From Pararhizobium polonicum (GTDB taxonomy: Bacteria > Pseudomonadota > Alphaproteobacteria > Rhizobiales > Rhizobiaceae): 64,000 nt of DNA. The stretch covers positions 310,001-374,000 of the forward strand of contig NZ_LGLV01000005.1 of the NCBI RefSeq assembly GCF_001687365.1, given 5' to 3'. The notes beneath the pieces are model-generated. The model did not search any database. It was not told where the DNA came from and was given only the letters and a program-made list of their open reading frames with translations. Positions 34,565 through 45,546 of this stretch are shown in pieces (the stretch's first letter is position 1; each line of letters opens with the position of its first letter). Made by a program: the position numbers and the translations under genes.

Positions 34565-36358
34565 ATGCACCGTTACCGCAGCCACACTTGTGCCGCTCTC
34601 CGCAAATCCGACGTCGGCCAGACCGTCCGTATCTCCGGCTGGGTTCATCGCGTCCGCGATCACGGCGGCCTGCTGTTCATCGACCTTCGCGACCACTACG
34701 GCATGACGCAGATCGTCGTCGATCCCGACAGCCCGGCCTTCAAGACGGCGGAAACCGTGCGCGGCGAATGGGTCATCCGCATCGACGGCACCGTCAAGGC
34801 GCGCTCGGACGAGACCGTCAACAAGCAGATGGCGACCGGCGAGATCGAGCTGTACGCGCAGGAAATCGAAGTGCTGTCCACGGCCAAGGAGCTGCCGCTG
34901 CCGGTGTTCGGCGAGCCGGATTATCCCGAAGACATCCGCCTCAAATACCGCTTCCTCGACCTGCGCCGCGAAACGCTGCACAAGAACATCGTCAAGCGCA
35001 GCCAGATCATTTCCGACATGCGCCTGCGCATGAATTCGGCCGGCTTTGCCGAATATTCGACGCCGATCCTGACGGCGTCGTCGCCGGAAGGCGCGCGTGA
35101 CTTCCTCGTGCCATCCCGGATTCATCCCGGCACGTTCTTTGCGCTGCCGCAGGCGCCGCAGCAGTACAAGCAGCTTCTGATGGTGGCCGGTTTCGACCGT
35201 TACTTCCAGATCGCGCCGTGCTTCCGCGACGAAGACCCGCGCGCCGACCGCCTGCCGGGCGAATTCTACCAGCTCGACGTCGAGATGAGCTTCGTCACCC
35301 AGGAAGATGTCTGGGATACGATGGGGCCGCTGATGACCGGCGTGTTCGAGCAGTTCGCCGAGGGCAAGCCGGTCACCAAAGACTGGCCGCGCATTCCTTA
35401 TGACGTCGCGATCCGCAAATACGGCTCCGACAAGCCGGACCTGCGCAACCCGATCGAGATGCAGGCCGTCACCGAACATTTCGCCGGTTCCGGCTTCAAG
35501 GTTTTCGCCGGCATGATCGAACGTGATCCCAAGGTTGAAGTCTGGGCGATCCCGGCCAAGACCGGCGGTTCGCGCGCCTTCTGCGATCGCATGAATGCCT
35601 GGGCACAGTCGACCGGCCAGCCCGGCCTCGGCTACATCTTCTGGCGCAAGGAAGACGATGGCACGACCGCCGGCTCCGGCCCGCTTGCCAAGAACATCGG
35701 CGAGGAGCGCACCGAGGCGCTGCGCACGCAGCTTGGCCTCGAAGCGGGCGACGCCTGCTTCTTCGTCGCCGGCGATCCGTCCAAATTCTACAAGTTCGCC
35801 GGCGAAGCCCGCACCAAGGCCGGCGAGGACCTCAACCTCGTCGATCGCGACCGCTTCGAGCTGTGCTGGATCATCGACTTCCCGTTCTATGAATGGAGCG
35901 ACGAAGACAAGAAGGTCGACTTCGCCCACAACCCGTTCTCGATGCCGCAGGGTGGTCTCGAGGCGCTGCAGACGCAGGACCCGCTGACGATCAAGGCCTA
36001 CCAGTATGACGCCGTCTGCAACGGCTTCGAAATCGCTTCGGGCTCGATCCGCAACCAGTCGCCGGAACTGATGGTCAAGGCGTTCGAGCTTGTCGGCCTG
36101 TCGCAGACCGACGTTGAAGAGCGCTTCGGCGGCATGTACCGCGCCTTCCAGTATGGTGCCCCTCCGCACGGCGGCTGCGCCTTCGGTATCGACCGCGTCG
36201 TCATGCTGTTGCTCGGCGCCAAGAACCTGCGCGAGATCACGCTGTTCCCGATGAACCAGCAGGCGCAGGACCTGCTGATGAACGCCCCGGCGCCGGCCAT
36301 GCCCAAGCAGCTCGCGGAACTGTCGCTGCGGGTCATTCCGCCGATGAAGAAGGACTGA
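34565..36358 (+). CDS. aspS: aspartyl-tRNA synthetase, probably non-discriminating
   Basis: 597 residues, bacterial-type class II synthetase. The N-terminal anticodon-binding OB fold contains [19 protein letters not shown]. Motif 2 is [12 protein letters not shown], motif 3 GIDRVVMLL, and the GAD insertion is present. In the OB fold, RDHGG has His (residue 33) followed by Gly. Discriminating E. coli AspRS has Leu here, and non-discriminating enzymes such as that of Pseudomonas have His. This suggests it also charges tRNA-Asn with Asp for GatCAB amidation. A terminator follows. Confidence 0.97.
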   Translation: MHRYRSHTCAALRKSDVGQTVRISGWVHRVRDHGGLLFIDLRDHYGMTQIVVDPDSPAFKTAETVRGEWVIRIDGTVKARSDETVNKQMATGEIELYAQEIEVLSTAKELPLPVFGEPDYPEDIRLKYRFLDLRRETLHKNIVKRSQIISDMRLRMNSAGFAEYSTPILTASSPEGARDFLVPSRIHPGTFFALPQAPQQYKQLLMVAGFDRYFQIAPCFRDEDPRADRLPGEFYQLDVEMSFVTQEDVWDTMGPLMTGVFEQFAEGKPVTKDWPRIPYDVAIRKYGSDKPDLRNPIEMQAVTEHFAGSGFKVFAGMIERDPKVEVWAIPAKTGGSRAFCDRMNAWAQSTGQPGLGYIFWRKEDDGTTAGSGPLAKNIGEERTEALRTQLGLEAGDACFFVAGDPSKFYKFAGEARTKAGEDLNLVDRDRFELCWIIDFPFYEWSDEDKKVDFAHNPFSMPQGGLEALQTQDPLTIKAYQYDAVCNGFEIASGSIRNQSPELMVKAFELVGLSQTDVEERFGGMYRAFQYGAPPHGGCAFGIDRVVMLLLGAKNLREITLFPMNQQAQDLLMNAPAPAMPKQLAELSLRVIPPMKKD

Positions 36359-36397
36359 GCGACAACCGATAGAGAGGCATTGCGCCTCACCGGAAAG

Positions 36398-36421
36398 CGG
36401 CGGCCAGGAGGCCGCCGTTTT
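36398..36421 (+). terminator. Rho-independent terminator of aspS
   Basis: CGGCGGCC (36398-36405), loop AGGA, GGCCGCCG (36410-36417), then TTTTGCGTTTTG. It is a perfect 8-bp GC stem 40 bases after the aspS stop. Confidence 0.88.
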
Positions 36422-36551
36422 GCGTTTTGCACGATCCGTAACGCGGGCGTTTCGTCACCAAACTGTCATGAAAGTTTCGTGTTGGGTTGAGCTTTGTTTA
36501 ATCGTTCGAGGTGTCTAACCGGGCTCGTATCAGTCTTGCCGGAGCCGGTTC

Positions 36552-38678
36552 TTGTCCTTGCTTTCAAATCTCAAAATTTCCCAGCGTGTCATGCTGCTGG
36601 CCATCGTCGCTTTGGCCGGTATCCTGGCGATCGCGGCGATATTCCTTGTCCAGCGGAGGGTGGAAGCCGATTATCGCGCCGCTGCTGACCAGCTGACGCA
36701 AAGAGAAGCCGATGTCGCCGGCATGATGGCCGACTTTCGCGATACGCTGCTGTGGGAACAGGATTTCCTGCTGAACAGGGATACGGCCTCGGTGGAAAAA
36801 TTCGCCGCCGCGCATCGCAACGCCAAAAGCGTTATCGACACGCTCCGCGCGACGGCAACGGCTGAGCAGGCTGGCGAACTGGAGGCCGTGGCGGCGGGGC
36901 TGGATGTCTATGCCGGCGCATTTTCAACCCTTGTCAGAAGCAACGAGGAGCTTGGTCTCGATGCGTCTCAAGGGTTGGAAGGCGCCATGCGCGAGGCGGT
37001 CCATTCGATAGAAAAGCAGCTGGAATCCGTCGAGGACGCCGAAATCCGCGCCAGCATGCTGATGATGCGCCGTCACGAGAAGGACTTCATCCTGCGTCGC
37101 GACGGGCAATATATCGACAAACATGCCGAGGAGGCCGCGCATTTCACCACGCTGGTGAAACAGGCATTCCGGCCCGGCGTTCAGCGCATGCGTGTCATGG
37201 ATGCGCTCGATGTCTATACCAATGCGTTCCGCTTTTATGCCGAGGCGAGCCTGAAGGAGGCCGAGGCCCGCAGGGCGGTTTCCTTGAGCTATGCGGCCGT
37301 CGAGCCGGTCGTGGCACGGGTTCTGGCCGGCTATGGCGCTGAAAAATCCGCGACCGTCGCGGAAAACCGGCAGGTCGCGCAACGTATCATCGCCATCGTG
37401 TTCGGGCTCATCGCGGCCTCGGTTGCGATCCTGCTGGCGGCCGTCTGGGTGATTGGCCGCTCGATTGCACGGCCCGTCGTGACGATCACGTCGGCGATGC
37501 GGGCGCTTGCCGACGGCAAGACGGCGATCGCCGTTCCGGGACTTGGCCGCCGCGACGAATTCGGCGCAATGGCCGAGGCTCTCGAGGTCTTCCGGCAATC
37601 GGCTCTTGCCAACCTGCGGCTTGAACAGGAGGCCGAGGCGGCACGGGCGCGGTCTGAAGGCGAACGCCTGCGGATGCAGGAGGAGGCCGAGGCGAATGCC
37701 CGCGAACGCCTGATGCAGGCGACCGGCGGTCTGGCCACAGGCCTGCAGCGGCTGGCGGCGGGGGATCTGTCTTTCCAGCTCTCGCAACCCTTTTCGCCGG
37801 ATTTCGAGGCGTTGCGCGGCGATCTGAACACAACGCTGCGGCAACTGGGCGAGGTCATGGGCGAGATTTCCCGGTCGACCGGCGCCATCGACAGCGGCAG
37901 CCGGGAAATCAGCGAAAGTGCCGGTGATCTGGCGCAGCGCACCGAGCGGCAGGCGGCATCGCTGGAAGAAACGGCAGCGGCGCTCGATGAAATCACCGCC
38001 AATGTCGCCAGCGCTTCCCGGCGCGCGCAGGAGGCCCGCGAGGTGGCGCTCACGGCCAATGCGAGCGCGGCGCAATCGGCCGTGCTTGTCAGCCAGGCGG
38101 TCAGTGCGATGGAGCGGATAGAGCATTCGTCCGGGCGGATATCGAGCATCATCGGTGTCATCGACGAGATCGCATTCCAGACCAATCTTCTGGCGCTCAA
38201 TGCCGGGATCGAGGCGGCGCGGGCGGGGGATGCGGGCAGGGGCTTCGCCGTGGTTGCCCACGAGGTCCGCGAGCTGGCCCAGCGCTCCGCCGCGGCGGCC
38301 AGGGAAATCAAGGAGCTGATCCGCAGTTCGAGCGCGGAGGTCGAGGATGGCGTGCGGTTCGTGCGCGATACCGGCGCGGCGCTGACCGGGATCGCCGGTC
38401 ATGTCGAGGCGATCAACAGGCATATGGAGGCCATCGCCATTTCGTCGCGTGAGCAATCGCTCGGGCTCGCCGAGGTCAATACTGCCGTCAACCTGATGGA
38501 TCAGGGCACCCAGCAGAATGCCGCCATGGTCGAGGAAAACAACGCGGCCAGCGCGGTTCTTGCGACGGAAGCCGACCGCTTGCGCCAGCTGGTTTCGATA
38601 TTCCAGCTCGCCCAGACGCAGGACCCGGCGGAGGCGGGCAACACGCAGCTGCGCGTCTTTGCCGGCGGACGCCGGTAA
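36552..38678 (+). CDS. methyl-accepting chemotaxis protein with helical bimodular-type sensor
   Basis: 708 residues from a TTG start, with GGAG 7 bases upstream. TM1 ([19 protein letters not shown]) is followed by a long all-helical periplasmic domain of about 240 residues with an [11 protein letters not shown] segment typical of HBM sensors. TM2 is near residues 278-299, then a HAMP domain, a coiled coil and the signalling hairpin tip ([21 protein letters not shown], about residue 540). The C-terminus lacks a CheR-tethering pentapeptide. Ligand unknown. It is monocistronic with its own terminator. Confidence 0.94.
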   Translation: MSLLSNLKISQRVMLLAIVALAGILAIAAIFLVQRRVEADYRAAADQLTQREADVAGMMADFRDTLLWEQDFLLNRDTASVEKFAAAHRNAKSVIDTLRATATAEQAGELEAVAAGLDVYAGAFSTLVRSNEELGLDASQGLEGAMREAVHSIEKQLESVEDAEIRASMLMMRRHEKDFILRRDGQYIDKHAEEAAHFTTLVKQAFRPGVQRMRVMDALDVYTNAFRFYAEASLKEAEARRAVSLSYAAVEPVVARVLAGYGAEKSATVAENRQVAQRIIAIVFGLIAASVAILLAAVWVIGRSIARPVVTITSAMRALADGKTAIAVPGLGRRDEFGAMAEALEVFRQSALANLRLEQEAEAARARSEGERLRMQEEAEANARERLMQATGGLATGLQRLAAGDLSFQLSQPFSPDFEALRGDLNTTLRQLGEVMGEISRSTGAIDSGSREISESAGDLAQRTERQAASLEETAAALDEITANVASASRRAQEAREVALTANASAAQSAVLVSQAVSAMERIEHSSGRISSIIGVIDEIAFQTNLLALNAGIEAARAGDAGRGFAVVAHEVRELAQRSAAAAREIKELIRSSSAEVEDGVRFVRDTGAALTGIAGHVEAINRHMEAIAISSREQSLGLAEVNTAVNLMDQGTQQNAAMVEENNAASAVLATEADRLRQLVSIFQLAQTQDPAEAGNTQLRVFAGGRR

Positions 38679-38711
38679 CGCGCCGGCACCATCCGGGAAA
38701 TCCATAAGAAA

Positions 38712-38746
38712 AGAGGCCCGGTGTGCGCAACGCCGGGCCTCTTCGT
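38712..38746. terminator. bidirectional terminator after the chemoreceptor gene
   Basis: AGAGGCCCGG (38712-38721) and CCGGGCCTCT (38733-38742) form a perfect 10-bp stem with an 11-base loop between convergent stops at 38678 and 38770. The T-tracts are short on both sides. Confidence 0.75.
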
Positions 38747-38769
38747 ATTCAGGGCTGATCCGTTACGGA

Positions 38770-39963
38770 TCAGTCGTTCGCCGTCACCTTGACGCCGAGC
38801 ACGCTCGGGATGGTGTTCGGAGCGCCCATGGCGGCGCCGAGGATCATCGGCAGGGGAACCGGGCTGGCCGGTTCGGCCGAGATCGTCAGGCTCTTGGGGG
38901 CATCGAGATAGCTGTTGACCGCGGTCGAGACCTGGTTCTGCAGTTCCGGCACATTGAGTTGTGCCATCATCAGCGGCACCATGCCCTTGAGCGACTGCGC
39001 CAGCTGATCGCCGGTCACGCCCTGCTGGGCGCCGATATAGTCGAGCACGCGCTTGGTGATCGTCGCATCGTCAAAGCGCAGCGAGGCGCTGTTGAAGGTC
39101 AGCTGCTGGATCAGGCCCATCATCGACAGGCCCATGGCCTGGTTGGCTTCTTCCTTGTTCGGATTGGTTTCGGCGGCCTTCATGGCTTCCTGTACCGACT
39201 TCATGAATTCCAGCGTGTAGCCGGAAAAATCGAGGGACAGCGCCAGGCGGCCGACATTGGTGAAGTCGAAGGCATATTCCTCGAGCGCGACATTGCCGCT
39301 GGCAACTTCCCAGCTGCCCTTCATCGTCATTTCGCCGGAAAGCGTCGTCAGGCCGAGCTTTTCGATCGCGTCCTTCGACTTGGCATCCTCGACATTGGAG
39401 AGGTCGGCCTTGATGCCGGAGAGCGTCGCGTCGAAATCGAAGCCGGCGTCGCTTTCCTGCTTCGTCAGGTTGGCGGCCGATTCCTCCATCGAGAACACCT
39501 GCTTGCCCTTGACGCTGACCGTCACGGGGCCGGCGCCGGCCGATTCGTAGAGCACGATATCGTTGATCGTGCCGCCGGCCGGATTGCCCGGAATGGACAG
39601 GCCGCCAATGGTGATGTCCTTGGCCGTGACGGCGGTGTCTTCTTCCGTGACGTCGACATCCGGCAGCGTGACGGTTTCGACGTAATAGCCGCCATTGTCG
39701 CTTTCCTCGACGCCCTCGAGCGTCACGTCGCCGACCTTGAAGGCCTTGTCCGGGGCAGCGGCCGATTTGACGCTGACGCCGGTGAGCGTCACGGTCGAGC
39801 CGTCCACCGCAACATTTTCATAGGCGACGGTGGCGCCGCTGGGCGCATAGGCGGCGTTCAGCTTGGTGACGAGGTCCGCGCCGTCGAGCGCGAAGGCCGG
39901 GCCTGAAAGGCCGATAAAAGCGACGCTCGCCAGCATCAGACGGAGGTTGCGGTTAGGCAGCAT
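38770..39963 (-). CDS. exported protein of unknown function
   Basis: 397 residues. MLPNRNLRLMLASVAFIGLSGPAFA is a signal peptide. The mature protein is acidic, rich in beta-strand alternation in its first half (VTLTGVSV, VGDVTLEGV, VTLPDVDVTEEDTAV), with a helical stretch around residues 240-300 and a C-terminal region of small aliphatic residues. Cysteines are absent, which fits a periplasmic or outer-membrane location. I do not recognise the family. ATG at 39963 begins the signal peptide; longer frames add an implausible basic leader. Confidence 0.8.
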   Translation of the reverse strand: MLPNRNLRLMLASVAFIGLSGPAFALDGADLVTKLNAAYAPSGATVAYENVAVDGSTVTLTGVSVKSAAAPDKAFKVGDVTLEGVEESDNGGYYVETVTLPDVDVTEEDTAVTAKDITIGGLSIPGNPAGGTINDIVLYESAGAGPVTVSVKGKQVFSMEESAANLTKQESDAGFDFDATLSGIKADLSNVEDAKSKDAIEKLGLTTLSGEMTMKGSWEVASGNVALEEYAFDFTNVGRLALSLDFSGYTLEFMKSVQEAMKAAETNPNKEEANQAMGLSMMGLIQQLTFNSASLRFDDATITKRVLDYIGAQQGVTGDQLAQSLKGMVPLMMAQLNVPELQNQVSTAVNSYLDAPKSLTISAEPASPVPLPMILGAAMGAPNTIPSVLGVKVTAND

Positions 39964-40100
39964 GGAGTGTTTCCTTTGTTGTAAAGGTTTAATTTCGAAG
40001 GCATTTCTAATACGGATTAAGGCCGAAATATATTCGAATTGCAGTCGGGTGTCATGTTTCGTGCCCGCGTCCATTTTTGGGATGAAAATAGCCGTTCCGG

Positions 40101-40502
40101 CTATTTCACCACCACGTCGACCGAATCCTGAATGTACTTGGTATCGGAGCGGTTCTCGTAGCGCTGCATGCTCATGCCGAAGGTGAAACTGTCCTTGCCG
40201 CGAAAGCCGGGCTGCGGCGTAAACAGGATCGCCATGCCCCATGCAGGCTTTCCATCGCAGAGCCTTGAGATGTTGCCGATCTTGTATTTGGTCCATTGAA
40301 ACCGGACGCTGCCATGCGCCGGCTCCTTGACCACCTTCATCTTCGGCTTGCCGATGTTGCGGCAACTGGGGGTAACGCCGGTCACGAAATTGATCGCGCT
40401 TTCGCGGTTGGCCGGAATGCTGATTTCGGCAGCATTGGCGTTTTGCAAGGGAAGGAAGGCGAGGCTGGCGGCGAGGGCAATGCATTTGAACGGGATGCGC
40501 AT
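40101..40502 (-). CDS. small exported protein with an Ig-like/cadherin-like motif
   Basis: 133 residues. MRIPFKCIALAASLAFLPLQNANA is a signal peptide. The mature part contains PAHGSVRF and FTPQPGFRGKDSFTFGM, which resembles the Y-x-P-x2-G-F-x-G-x-DSF-x-Y signature of bacterial Ig-like/cadherin-like repeats. Two cysteines (PSCRN, RLCDG) may form a disulfide. Function unknown. It lies upstream of the other exported protein on the same strand, 137 bases apart. Confidence 0.75.
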   Translation of the reverse strand: MRIPFKCIALAASLAFLPLQNANAAEISIPANRESAINFVTGVTPSCRNIGKPKMKVVKEPAHGSVRFQWTKYKIGNISRLCDGKPAWGMAILFTPQPGFRGKDSFTFGMSMQRYENRSDTKYIQDSVDVVVK

Positions 40503-40699
40503 GAAATGACCTTTGTTCTGGAATCGCTTTGACGACCGTCATCGGCGATTACCACGGATGCAACCATCTGTGGTAGGTGTTCGAGGGAATTACACGGAGA
40601 CATCCAAGCCCCGAGCAAGGCTGCTTCAGCCGCAGGTTCTCCACAGCGCAATGCCCTGCAATCCTTGCTGTTGATGGCGTGTTGGGGTAGCAAGAAACC

Positions 40700-42976
40700 A
40701 TGGGACAAAGCCTTTTGCCGCCGTCGGGCGGAGACGATCACATTCTGCCTGTTGACCTCAAGGCGGCGCTGGAAGAGCGCTACCTTGCCTACGCGCTGTC
40801 GACGATCATGCACCGGGCGCTGCCTGATGTGCGCGACGGCCTGAAGCCGGTTCACCGCCGCATCGTTCATGCGATGAGCGAAATGGGGCTGCGCTCCAAT
40901 TCGTCGTTCAAGAAATGCGCCCGTATCGTCGGCGACGTCATCGGTAAGTTCCACCCGCATGGCGACCAGTCGGTCTATGATGCGCTGGTGCGCCTGGCGC
41001 AGGATTTCTCGCAGCGTTATCCGATCGTCGACGGGCAGGGCAACTTCGGCAATATCGACGGCGACAGCGCCGCTGCCTATCGTTACACCGAAGCGCGCAT
41101 GACCGATGTCGCCAGTCTTCTTCTGGAGGGCATCGAACAGGATGCGGTGGATTTCCGCCCGACCTATAACGAGGAAGACCAGGAACCGGTCGTCATGCCC
41201 GGCGCCTTCCCGAACCTTCTGGCCAACGGCGCCTCCGGCATTGCCGTCGGCATGGCGACCTCCATTCCGCCGCACAATGCGCATGAACTCTGCGATGCGG
41301 CCCTGCACCTGATCAAGCATCCGGATGCGACGGTCGAGGACCTGATGTCCGATCCGAACAATCCGGCGCGCGGCGGCATCGAGGGGCCGGATCTTCCGAC
41401 CGGCGGCGTCATCATCGACAGCCGCGAGAGCATTATCGAGGCCTACAAGACCGGCCGCGGCGGCTTTCGCGTTCGCGCCAAGTGGGAGGTCGAGGATACC
41501 GGCCGCGGCGGCTATCAGATCGTCGTCACCCAGATTCCGTTCCAGGTGCAGAAGTCGCGGCTGATCGAGAAGATCGCCGAACTGCTGATCGCCCGCAAGC
41601 TGCCGCTGCTTGAAGACGTGCGCGACGAATCGGCGGAAGATGTCCGCCTCGTTCTGGTGCCGAAGAGCCGCTCGGTCGATCCGACCATCCTGATGGAATC
41701 GCTGTTCAAGCTCTCGGAGCTCGAAAACCGCATTCCGCTGAACATGAACGTTCTTTCCATGGGCCGCGTGCCCAAGGTGATGGCGCTGAACGAGGTTCTC
41801 TCGGAATGGCTGCATCATCGCCGCGAAGTCCTGCAGCGCCGCTCGCGCTTCCGGCTGGCAGCCATCGACCGCCGGCTCGAAATTCTCGGCGGCTACCTGA
41901 TCGCCTATCTGAACCTCGATGAAGTGATCCGCATCATCCGCGAGGAGGACGAGCCGAAGCCGGCCCTGATGGAGCGCTTCACGCTCACCGACCTGCAGGC
42001 CGAATCGATCCTCAACATGCGCCTGCGCTCGCTGCGCAAGCTCGAGGAATTCGAGATCCGCACCGAGTTCGATGCGCTGTCGAAAGAGAAGGCCGAGATC
42101 GAGACGCTGCTCGCCTCCGACGACAAGCAGTGGCAGACCGTCGCCTGGGAAATCGGCGAGGTGAAGAAGAAATTCGCCAAGGCCACCGAGATCGGGCGCC
42201 GCCGCACGCTGTTTGCGGATGCGCCAACGGCCGATATCGAGGCGATCCAGCAGGCGATGATCGAGAAGGAACCGATCACCGTCGTCATCTCCGAAAAGGG
42301 CTGGATCCGGGCGCTGAAGGGCCACATCTCCGATGTCTCGACGCTGCAGTTCAAGGAAGGCGACGGCCTGAAGCTGTCCTTCCCGGCATCGACCACCGAC
42401 CGCATCCTCGTCGTCACCACCGGCGGCAAGGCCTATACGCTGGGTGCCGACAAGCTGCCGGGCGGACGCGGCCATGGCGAACCGCTGCGCATCATCGTCG
42501 ATATGGAAAACGACCAGGATGTGCTGACCGCCTTCGTTCACGATCCTGCGCGAAAACTGTTGATCTCGTCGGCTGCCGGCAACGGCTTCGTGGTATCGGA
42601 GGCCGAGATGGCCGCCAATACCCGCAAGGGCAAGCAGATCATGAACGTCGCCATGCCGGACGAGGCCAAGCTCGTCATCCCGGTCAAGGGCGATCACGTC
42701 GCCATCGTCGGCGAAAACCGCAAGATGCTGGTTTTCCCGCTTGCTCAGATCCCGGAAATGAGCCGCGGCAAGGGCGTGCGCCTGCAGCGCTACAAGGACG
42801 GCGGCATCTCCGATATCCGCTGCTTCACGATAGCCGAAGGCCTCACCTGGGCCGACAGCGCCGGCCGCAGCTTCTCCAAGACCAGCGACGAGCTGATCGA
42901 ATGGCTGGGCGACCGGGCAACGGCGGGCAGGGCAGTGCCGAAGGGCTTCCCGAGGAGCGGCAAGTTTACGGGGTGA
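40700..42976 (+). CDS. parC: DNA topoisomerase IV subunit A
   Basis: 758 residues. It decatenates daughter chromosomes with Par[11 protein letters not shown], the quinolone-resistance region ([14 protein letters not shown]) and the catalytic Tyr129 in [11 protein letters not shown] are intact. The C-terminal beta-pinwheel has fewer and less regular blades than GyrA and no GyrA box, supporting ParC over GyrA. It stands alone; the 197 bases upstream contain no other gene. Confidence 0.95.
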   Translation: MGQSLLPPSGGDDHILPVDLKAALEERYLAYALSTIMHRALPDVRDGLKPVHRRIVHAMSEMGLRSNSSFKKCARIVGDVIGKFHPHGDQSVYDALVRLAQDFSQRYPIVDGQGNFGNIDGDSAAAYRYTEARMTDVASLLLEGIEQDAVDFRPTYNEEDQEPVVMPGAFPNLLANGASGIAVGMATSIPPHNAHELCDAALHLIKHPDATVEDLMSDPNNPARGGIEGPDLPTGGVIIDSRESIIEAYKTGRGGFRVRAKWEVEDTGRGGYQIVVTQIPFQVQKSRLIEKIAELLIARKLPLLEDVRDESAEDVRLVLVPKSRSVDPTILMESLFKLSELENRIPLNMNVLSMGRVPKVMALNEVLSEWLHHRREVLQRRSRFRLAAIDRRLEILGGYLIAYLNLDEVIRIIREEDEPKPALMERFTLTDLQAESILNMRLRSLRKLEEFEIRTEFDALSKEKAEIETLLASDDKQWQTVAWEIGEVKKKFAKATEIGRRRTLFADAPTADIEAIQQAMIEKEPITVVISEKGWIRALKGHISDVSTLQFKEGDGLKLSFPASTTDRILVVTTGGKAYTLGADKLPGGRGHGEPLRIIVDMENDQDVLTAFVHDPARKLLISSAAGNGFVVSEAEMAANTRKGKQIMNVAMPDEAKLVIPVKGDHVAIVGENRKMLVFPLAQIPEMSRGKGVRLQRYKDGGISDIRCFTIAEGLTWADSAGRSFSKTSDELIEWLGDRATAGRAVPKGFPRSGKFTG

Positions 42977-43005
42977 TGGATGTGCGGGGGGATCAACCCG
43001 CCCGC

Positions 43006-43401
43006 TTATCTGTTTTCAGATGGAGCGGTGACGTCCCGCAGGAAGCGGATGGCCCCGTTTTCGTCGATCTCACCAGCTGCGACAAATAGGACGAAGCTGA
43101 AGAGAAGGCTGTCGCTCGTTTCGATCTCGTAACCATTCTCCATCAGGAAAACAGCAGCTGCAACAATGGCAATACGCTTGTTTCCATCAATAAACGCATG
43201 GTTCATAGCAAGACCGAAAAGATACGCTGCGGCGAGTTCAACAACATCGTCGCAACCGTAATGGGCTTTGTTGACCGGCCGGGCCAGAGCCGACTCCAGT
43301 GCGCCTTCGTCTCTTAAACCGAAAGCGCCACCAAAGCGCTCGATCTGGATAGTTTGCAATGCCTCAATGAGAGGCCGCTCCAGAAAAACGAGATCCCTCA
43401 T
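43006..43401 (-). CDS. doc: Doc-family (Fic fold) toxin
   Basis: 131 residues. The Fic-fold core motif HAFIDGNKR matches the Doc form HxFx[DE]xNKR. Doc proteins phosphorylate EF-Tu and stop translation. LRDEGALESALARP and AYLFGLAMNHAF are typical of the family. Its ATG overlaps the stop of the AbrB-type antitoxin by four bases (ATGA). The cognate antitoxin of classical Doc is Phd, whereas here it is an AbrB-type protein. Composition is AT-richer than in neighbouring genes. Confidence 0.92.
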   Translation of the reverse strand: MRDLVFLERPLIEALQTIQIERFGGAFGLRDEGALESALARPVNKAHYGCDDVVELAAAYLFGLAMNHAFIDGNKRIAIVAAAVFLMENGYEIETSDSLLFSFVLFVAAGEIDENGAIRFLRDVTAPSENR

Positions 43402-43619
43402 TCGGCCAGCTTTTTCAGGGCGACCTTGTATTTGTCCATGAAGCGATTGGCGTGTTCGAGTTGACGCTGAAATGCTTCCTCGAGCGGCTGCATCTGAAAG
43501 CCGCCATCTTTTGCGGTGAATTGCATCTGATCGCCTGCCTTCAGGCCATATCGTTCAAGCATTTCCTTCGGAATGATCACGCCTTCGGAATTGCCGATCT
43601 TGCGGATGGTGATGTTCAT
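43398..43619 (-). CDS. AbrB/MazE-type antitoxin
   Basis: 73 residues. The N-terminal swapped-hairpin DNA-binding domain (ITIRKIGNSEGVIIPKEML) is followed by a flexible, charged tail for toxin binding. It should neutralise Doc and repress the operon. Start ATG 43619. A perfect palindrome lies just upstream. Confidence 0.93.
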   Translation of the reverse strand: MNITIRKIGNSEGVIIPKEMLERYGLKAGDQMQFTAKDGGFQMQPLEEAFQRQLEHANRFMDKYKVALKKLAE

Positions 43620-43630
43620 GGCAGAACTCC

Positions 43631-43655
43631 AATGTTATAATTGCGTTATAACATT
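43631..43655. promoter_or_regulatory. operator palindrome of the AbrB-Doc operon
   Basis: AATGTTATAA (43631-43640) and TTATAACATT (43646-43655) are exact reverse complements with a 5-base spacer TTGCG. It is 12 bases upstream of the antitoxin ATG and overlaps where the promoter should be. Autorepression by the antitoxin, alone or with Doc, is the expected role. Confidence 0.8.
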
Positions 43656-43686
43656 GATTTTGCTCCCCAGCAATTGGTGGGGAGCC

Positions 43687-44592
43687 TCACCCCGTAAATG
43701 GAAATTCGCTCGACGCATCCGCTGCCGATTTCTGCCGTATCTGCCAGAGCGAATGCCCGACCAGCGCTAAAATCAGTACCGCGCCACCCAAGAGCGTCTG
43801 CATGGTCGGAACTTCGGTAAAGACGATCCAGATCCAGATCGGCGCGAGGATGGTTTCGAGCAGGTAGAACATGCCGACTTCCGGCGCCGAGAGATAGCGT
43901 GGGCCGGTGGCGAGGCAGAAGAAGGCAAGCGGGATCATGATCAGGCCGTCAAACATGATCCAGCCGGGATGGGCGATGACAAGACCCTCGGAGGGCGACA
44001 GCAGATAGCCGATGGCGCAGGGGAAGATGGCGGTTGCCAGCGGCACCAGCCCCATGTCCCTGCCGCTCGCCCGGCTGACGGTGATGGCCAGCGCCAGCAG
44101 CAGCGCGGAGCAGACCGCCATGGCATCGCCGAAGACATTGCCGCTTTTCAGCCCGTCGTGAACGATCAGCCCGACGCCGAAGACCATGACCGCCATGGTC
44201 ACCAGCGTCGCGTTGGACGGGCGTTCCTTGAGGAAGATCCAGGAGAGCACGGCGGCGAACATCGAGGTGAAGGCAACGATGAAGACGACATTGGCCGTTG
44301 CGGTGTGGAAGACGGACAACAGGAAGGTGAAGGTGCCAAGCCCGTAGAACACGCCGGCCAGCAGCCCCGCCTTGCCGGGGATCAGCGCGATCCTGCGGCC
44401 GAGGAATTTGTTGAGCACCACCCAGGCGACCAGCGCCACGGCGAAGGTGCACAGGCTGCGCAGGGCCAGCAGCGACCAGACCTCGCCCTGCGACGAGCGG
44501 ATCAGCGGGATATCGAAGGAGAGGGCAAGGCCGCCGAGACCGGTGATCAGGAGTGCGCGGCGGTGCTGGGCGACGTCGATGGCTTGGCTCAA
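43687..44592 (-). CDS. EamA/DMT-family transporter
   Basis: 301 residues with ten predicted helices in two EamA halves, each ending in a glycine-rich helix (GVGLIV; TLLGGAVLILALVG). Family members export amino acids, nucleotides or related metabolites. Substrate unknown. The start appears to be TTG at 44592; no ATG occurs before helix 1. It is 3 bases after the bpt stop, so translation is probably coupled to bpt. Confidence 0.88.
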   Translation of the reverse strand: MSQAIDVAQHRRALLITGLGGLALSFDIPLIRSSQGEVWSLLALRSLCTFAVALVAWVVLNKFLGRRIALIPGKAGLLAGVFYGLGTFTFLLSVFHTATANVVFIVAFTSMFAAVLSWIFLKERPSNATLVTMAVMVFGVGLIVHDGLKSGNVFGDAMAVCSALLLALAITVSRASGRDMGLVPLATAIFPCAIGYLLSPSEGLVIAHPGWIMFDGLIMIPLAFFCLATGPRYLSAPEVGMFYLLETILAPIWIWIVFTEVPTMQTLLGGAVLILALVGHSLWQIRQKSAADASSEFPFTG

Positions 44593-44595
44593 GAT

Positions 44596-45366
44596 TCAGT
44601 CCGATTCGGTAACGGTGCCTTCGCCTGTATACCGTTCCCAGCCCTGCGCCATAAGGTGCTCCTGCGGCAGAAACTTTGTTTTATAATCCATCTTGCGCGA
44701 CCCCTTGACCCAGTAGCCGAGATAGACATGCGGCAGGCCGCGGTCGCGTACCTTGCGGATATGGTCGAGAATCATGAAGGTGCCGAGCGAGCGGTCGGAC
44801 AGTTCCGGGTCGAAATAGGAATAGACCATCGACAGGCCGTCGCCCATCTTGTCGGTGAGCGCTGCCGAGATCAGTGGCCCCTTGGCCGCGCCGATGCCGT
44901 CGCCCTCGACCTTCAGCCGGTATTCGATGATCTTGGTGTTGACGTGGGTGTCCTCCACCATCATCGCATAATCGAGCACCGACATGTCGGACATGCCGCC
45001 CTTCTGGTGGCGATGGTCGAGGTAGCGGCGAAACAGGCTGTACTGCTCGCTGGACGGCTCAGCCGGATATTCCGTCGACACCACGTCGCTGTTCAGCGCC
45101 AGGATACGCCGCATCGAGCGGGTGGGGGAAAACTCGCCGGCAACGATCCGCACCGAGATGCAGGCGCGACAGCTCTCGCAGGCCGGCCGGTAGGCGATGT
45201 TCTGCGACCGGCGGAAACCGCCCTGGGTCAGGAGATCGTTGAGCTCGGGAGCCCGCTCGCCCACCATGTGGGTAAACACCTTCCGCTCCATCTCCTGCGG
45301 CAGATACGGGCAGGTCGCCGGCGCGGTCAGGTAGAATTGTGGAGACGGTGCAGTTTGCGTGTTCAT
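44596..45366 (-). CDS. bpt: aspartate/glutamate leucyltransferase
   Basis: 256 residues. It transfers Leu from Leu-tRNA to N-terminal Asp or Glu, marking proteins for Clp[19 protein letters not shown] and [12 protein letters not shown] at the N-terminus carry the conserved Cys set. [12 protein letters not shown] and [20 protein letters not shown] are the acetyltransferase-like core. The gene leads a two-gene unit with the DMT transporter. Confidence 0.95.
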   Translation of the reverse strand: MNTQTAPSPQFYLTAPATCPYLPQEMERKVFTHMVGERAPELNDLLTQGGFRRSQNIAYRPACESCRACISVRIVAGEFSPTRSMRRILALNSDVVSTEYPAEPSSEQYSLFRRYLDHRHQKGGMSDMSVLDYAMMVEDTHVNTKIIEYRLKVEGDGIGAAKGPLISAALTDKMGDGLSMVYSYFDPELSDRSLGTFMILDHIRKVRDRGLPHVYLGYWVKGSRKMDYKTKFLPQEHLMAQGWERYTGEGTVTESD

Positions 45367-45546
45367 ATGCTGCGGGGGTCGCTCTTCTTGGCCGCTTGGA
45401 AAACATCAGCATGGCGCAAGAATGAAAAAGGTCAATCGCGACTTTTTGAACTGTCGGATTGCGATGCGATAAATCTGTGATTCAGGGGCGATCGGCGGGC
45501 GGGCACCGAAGGGATGTCACAAACGCATCCCTCCGGCATCGGCGAA

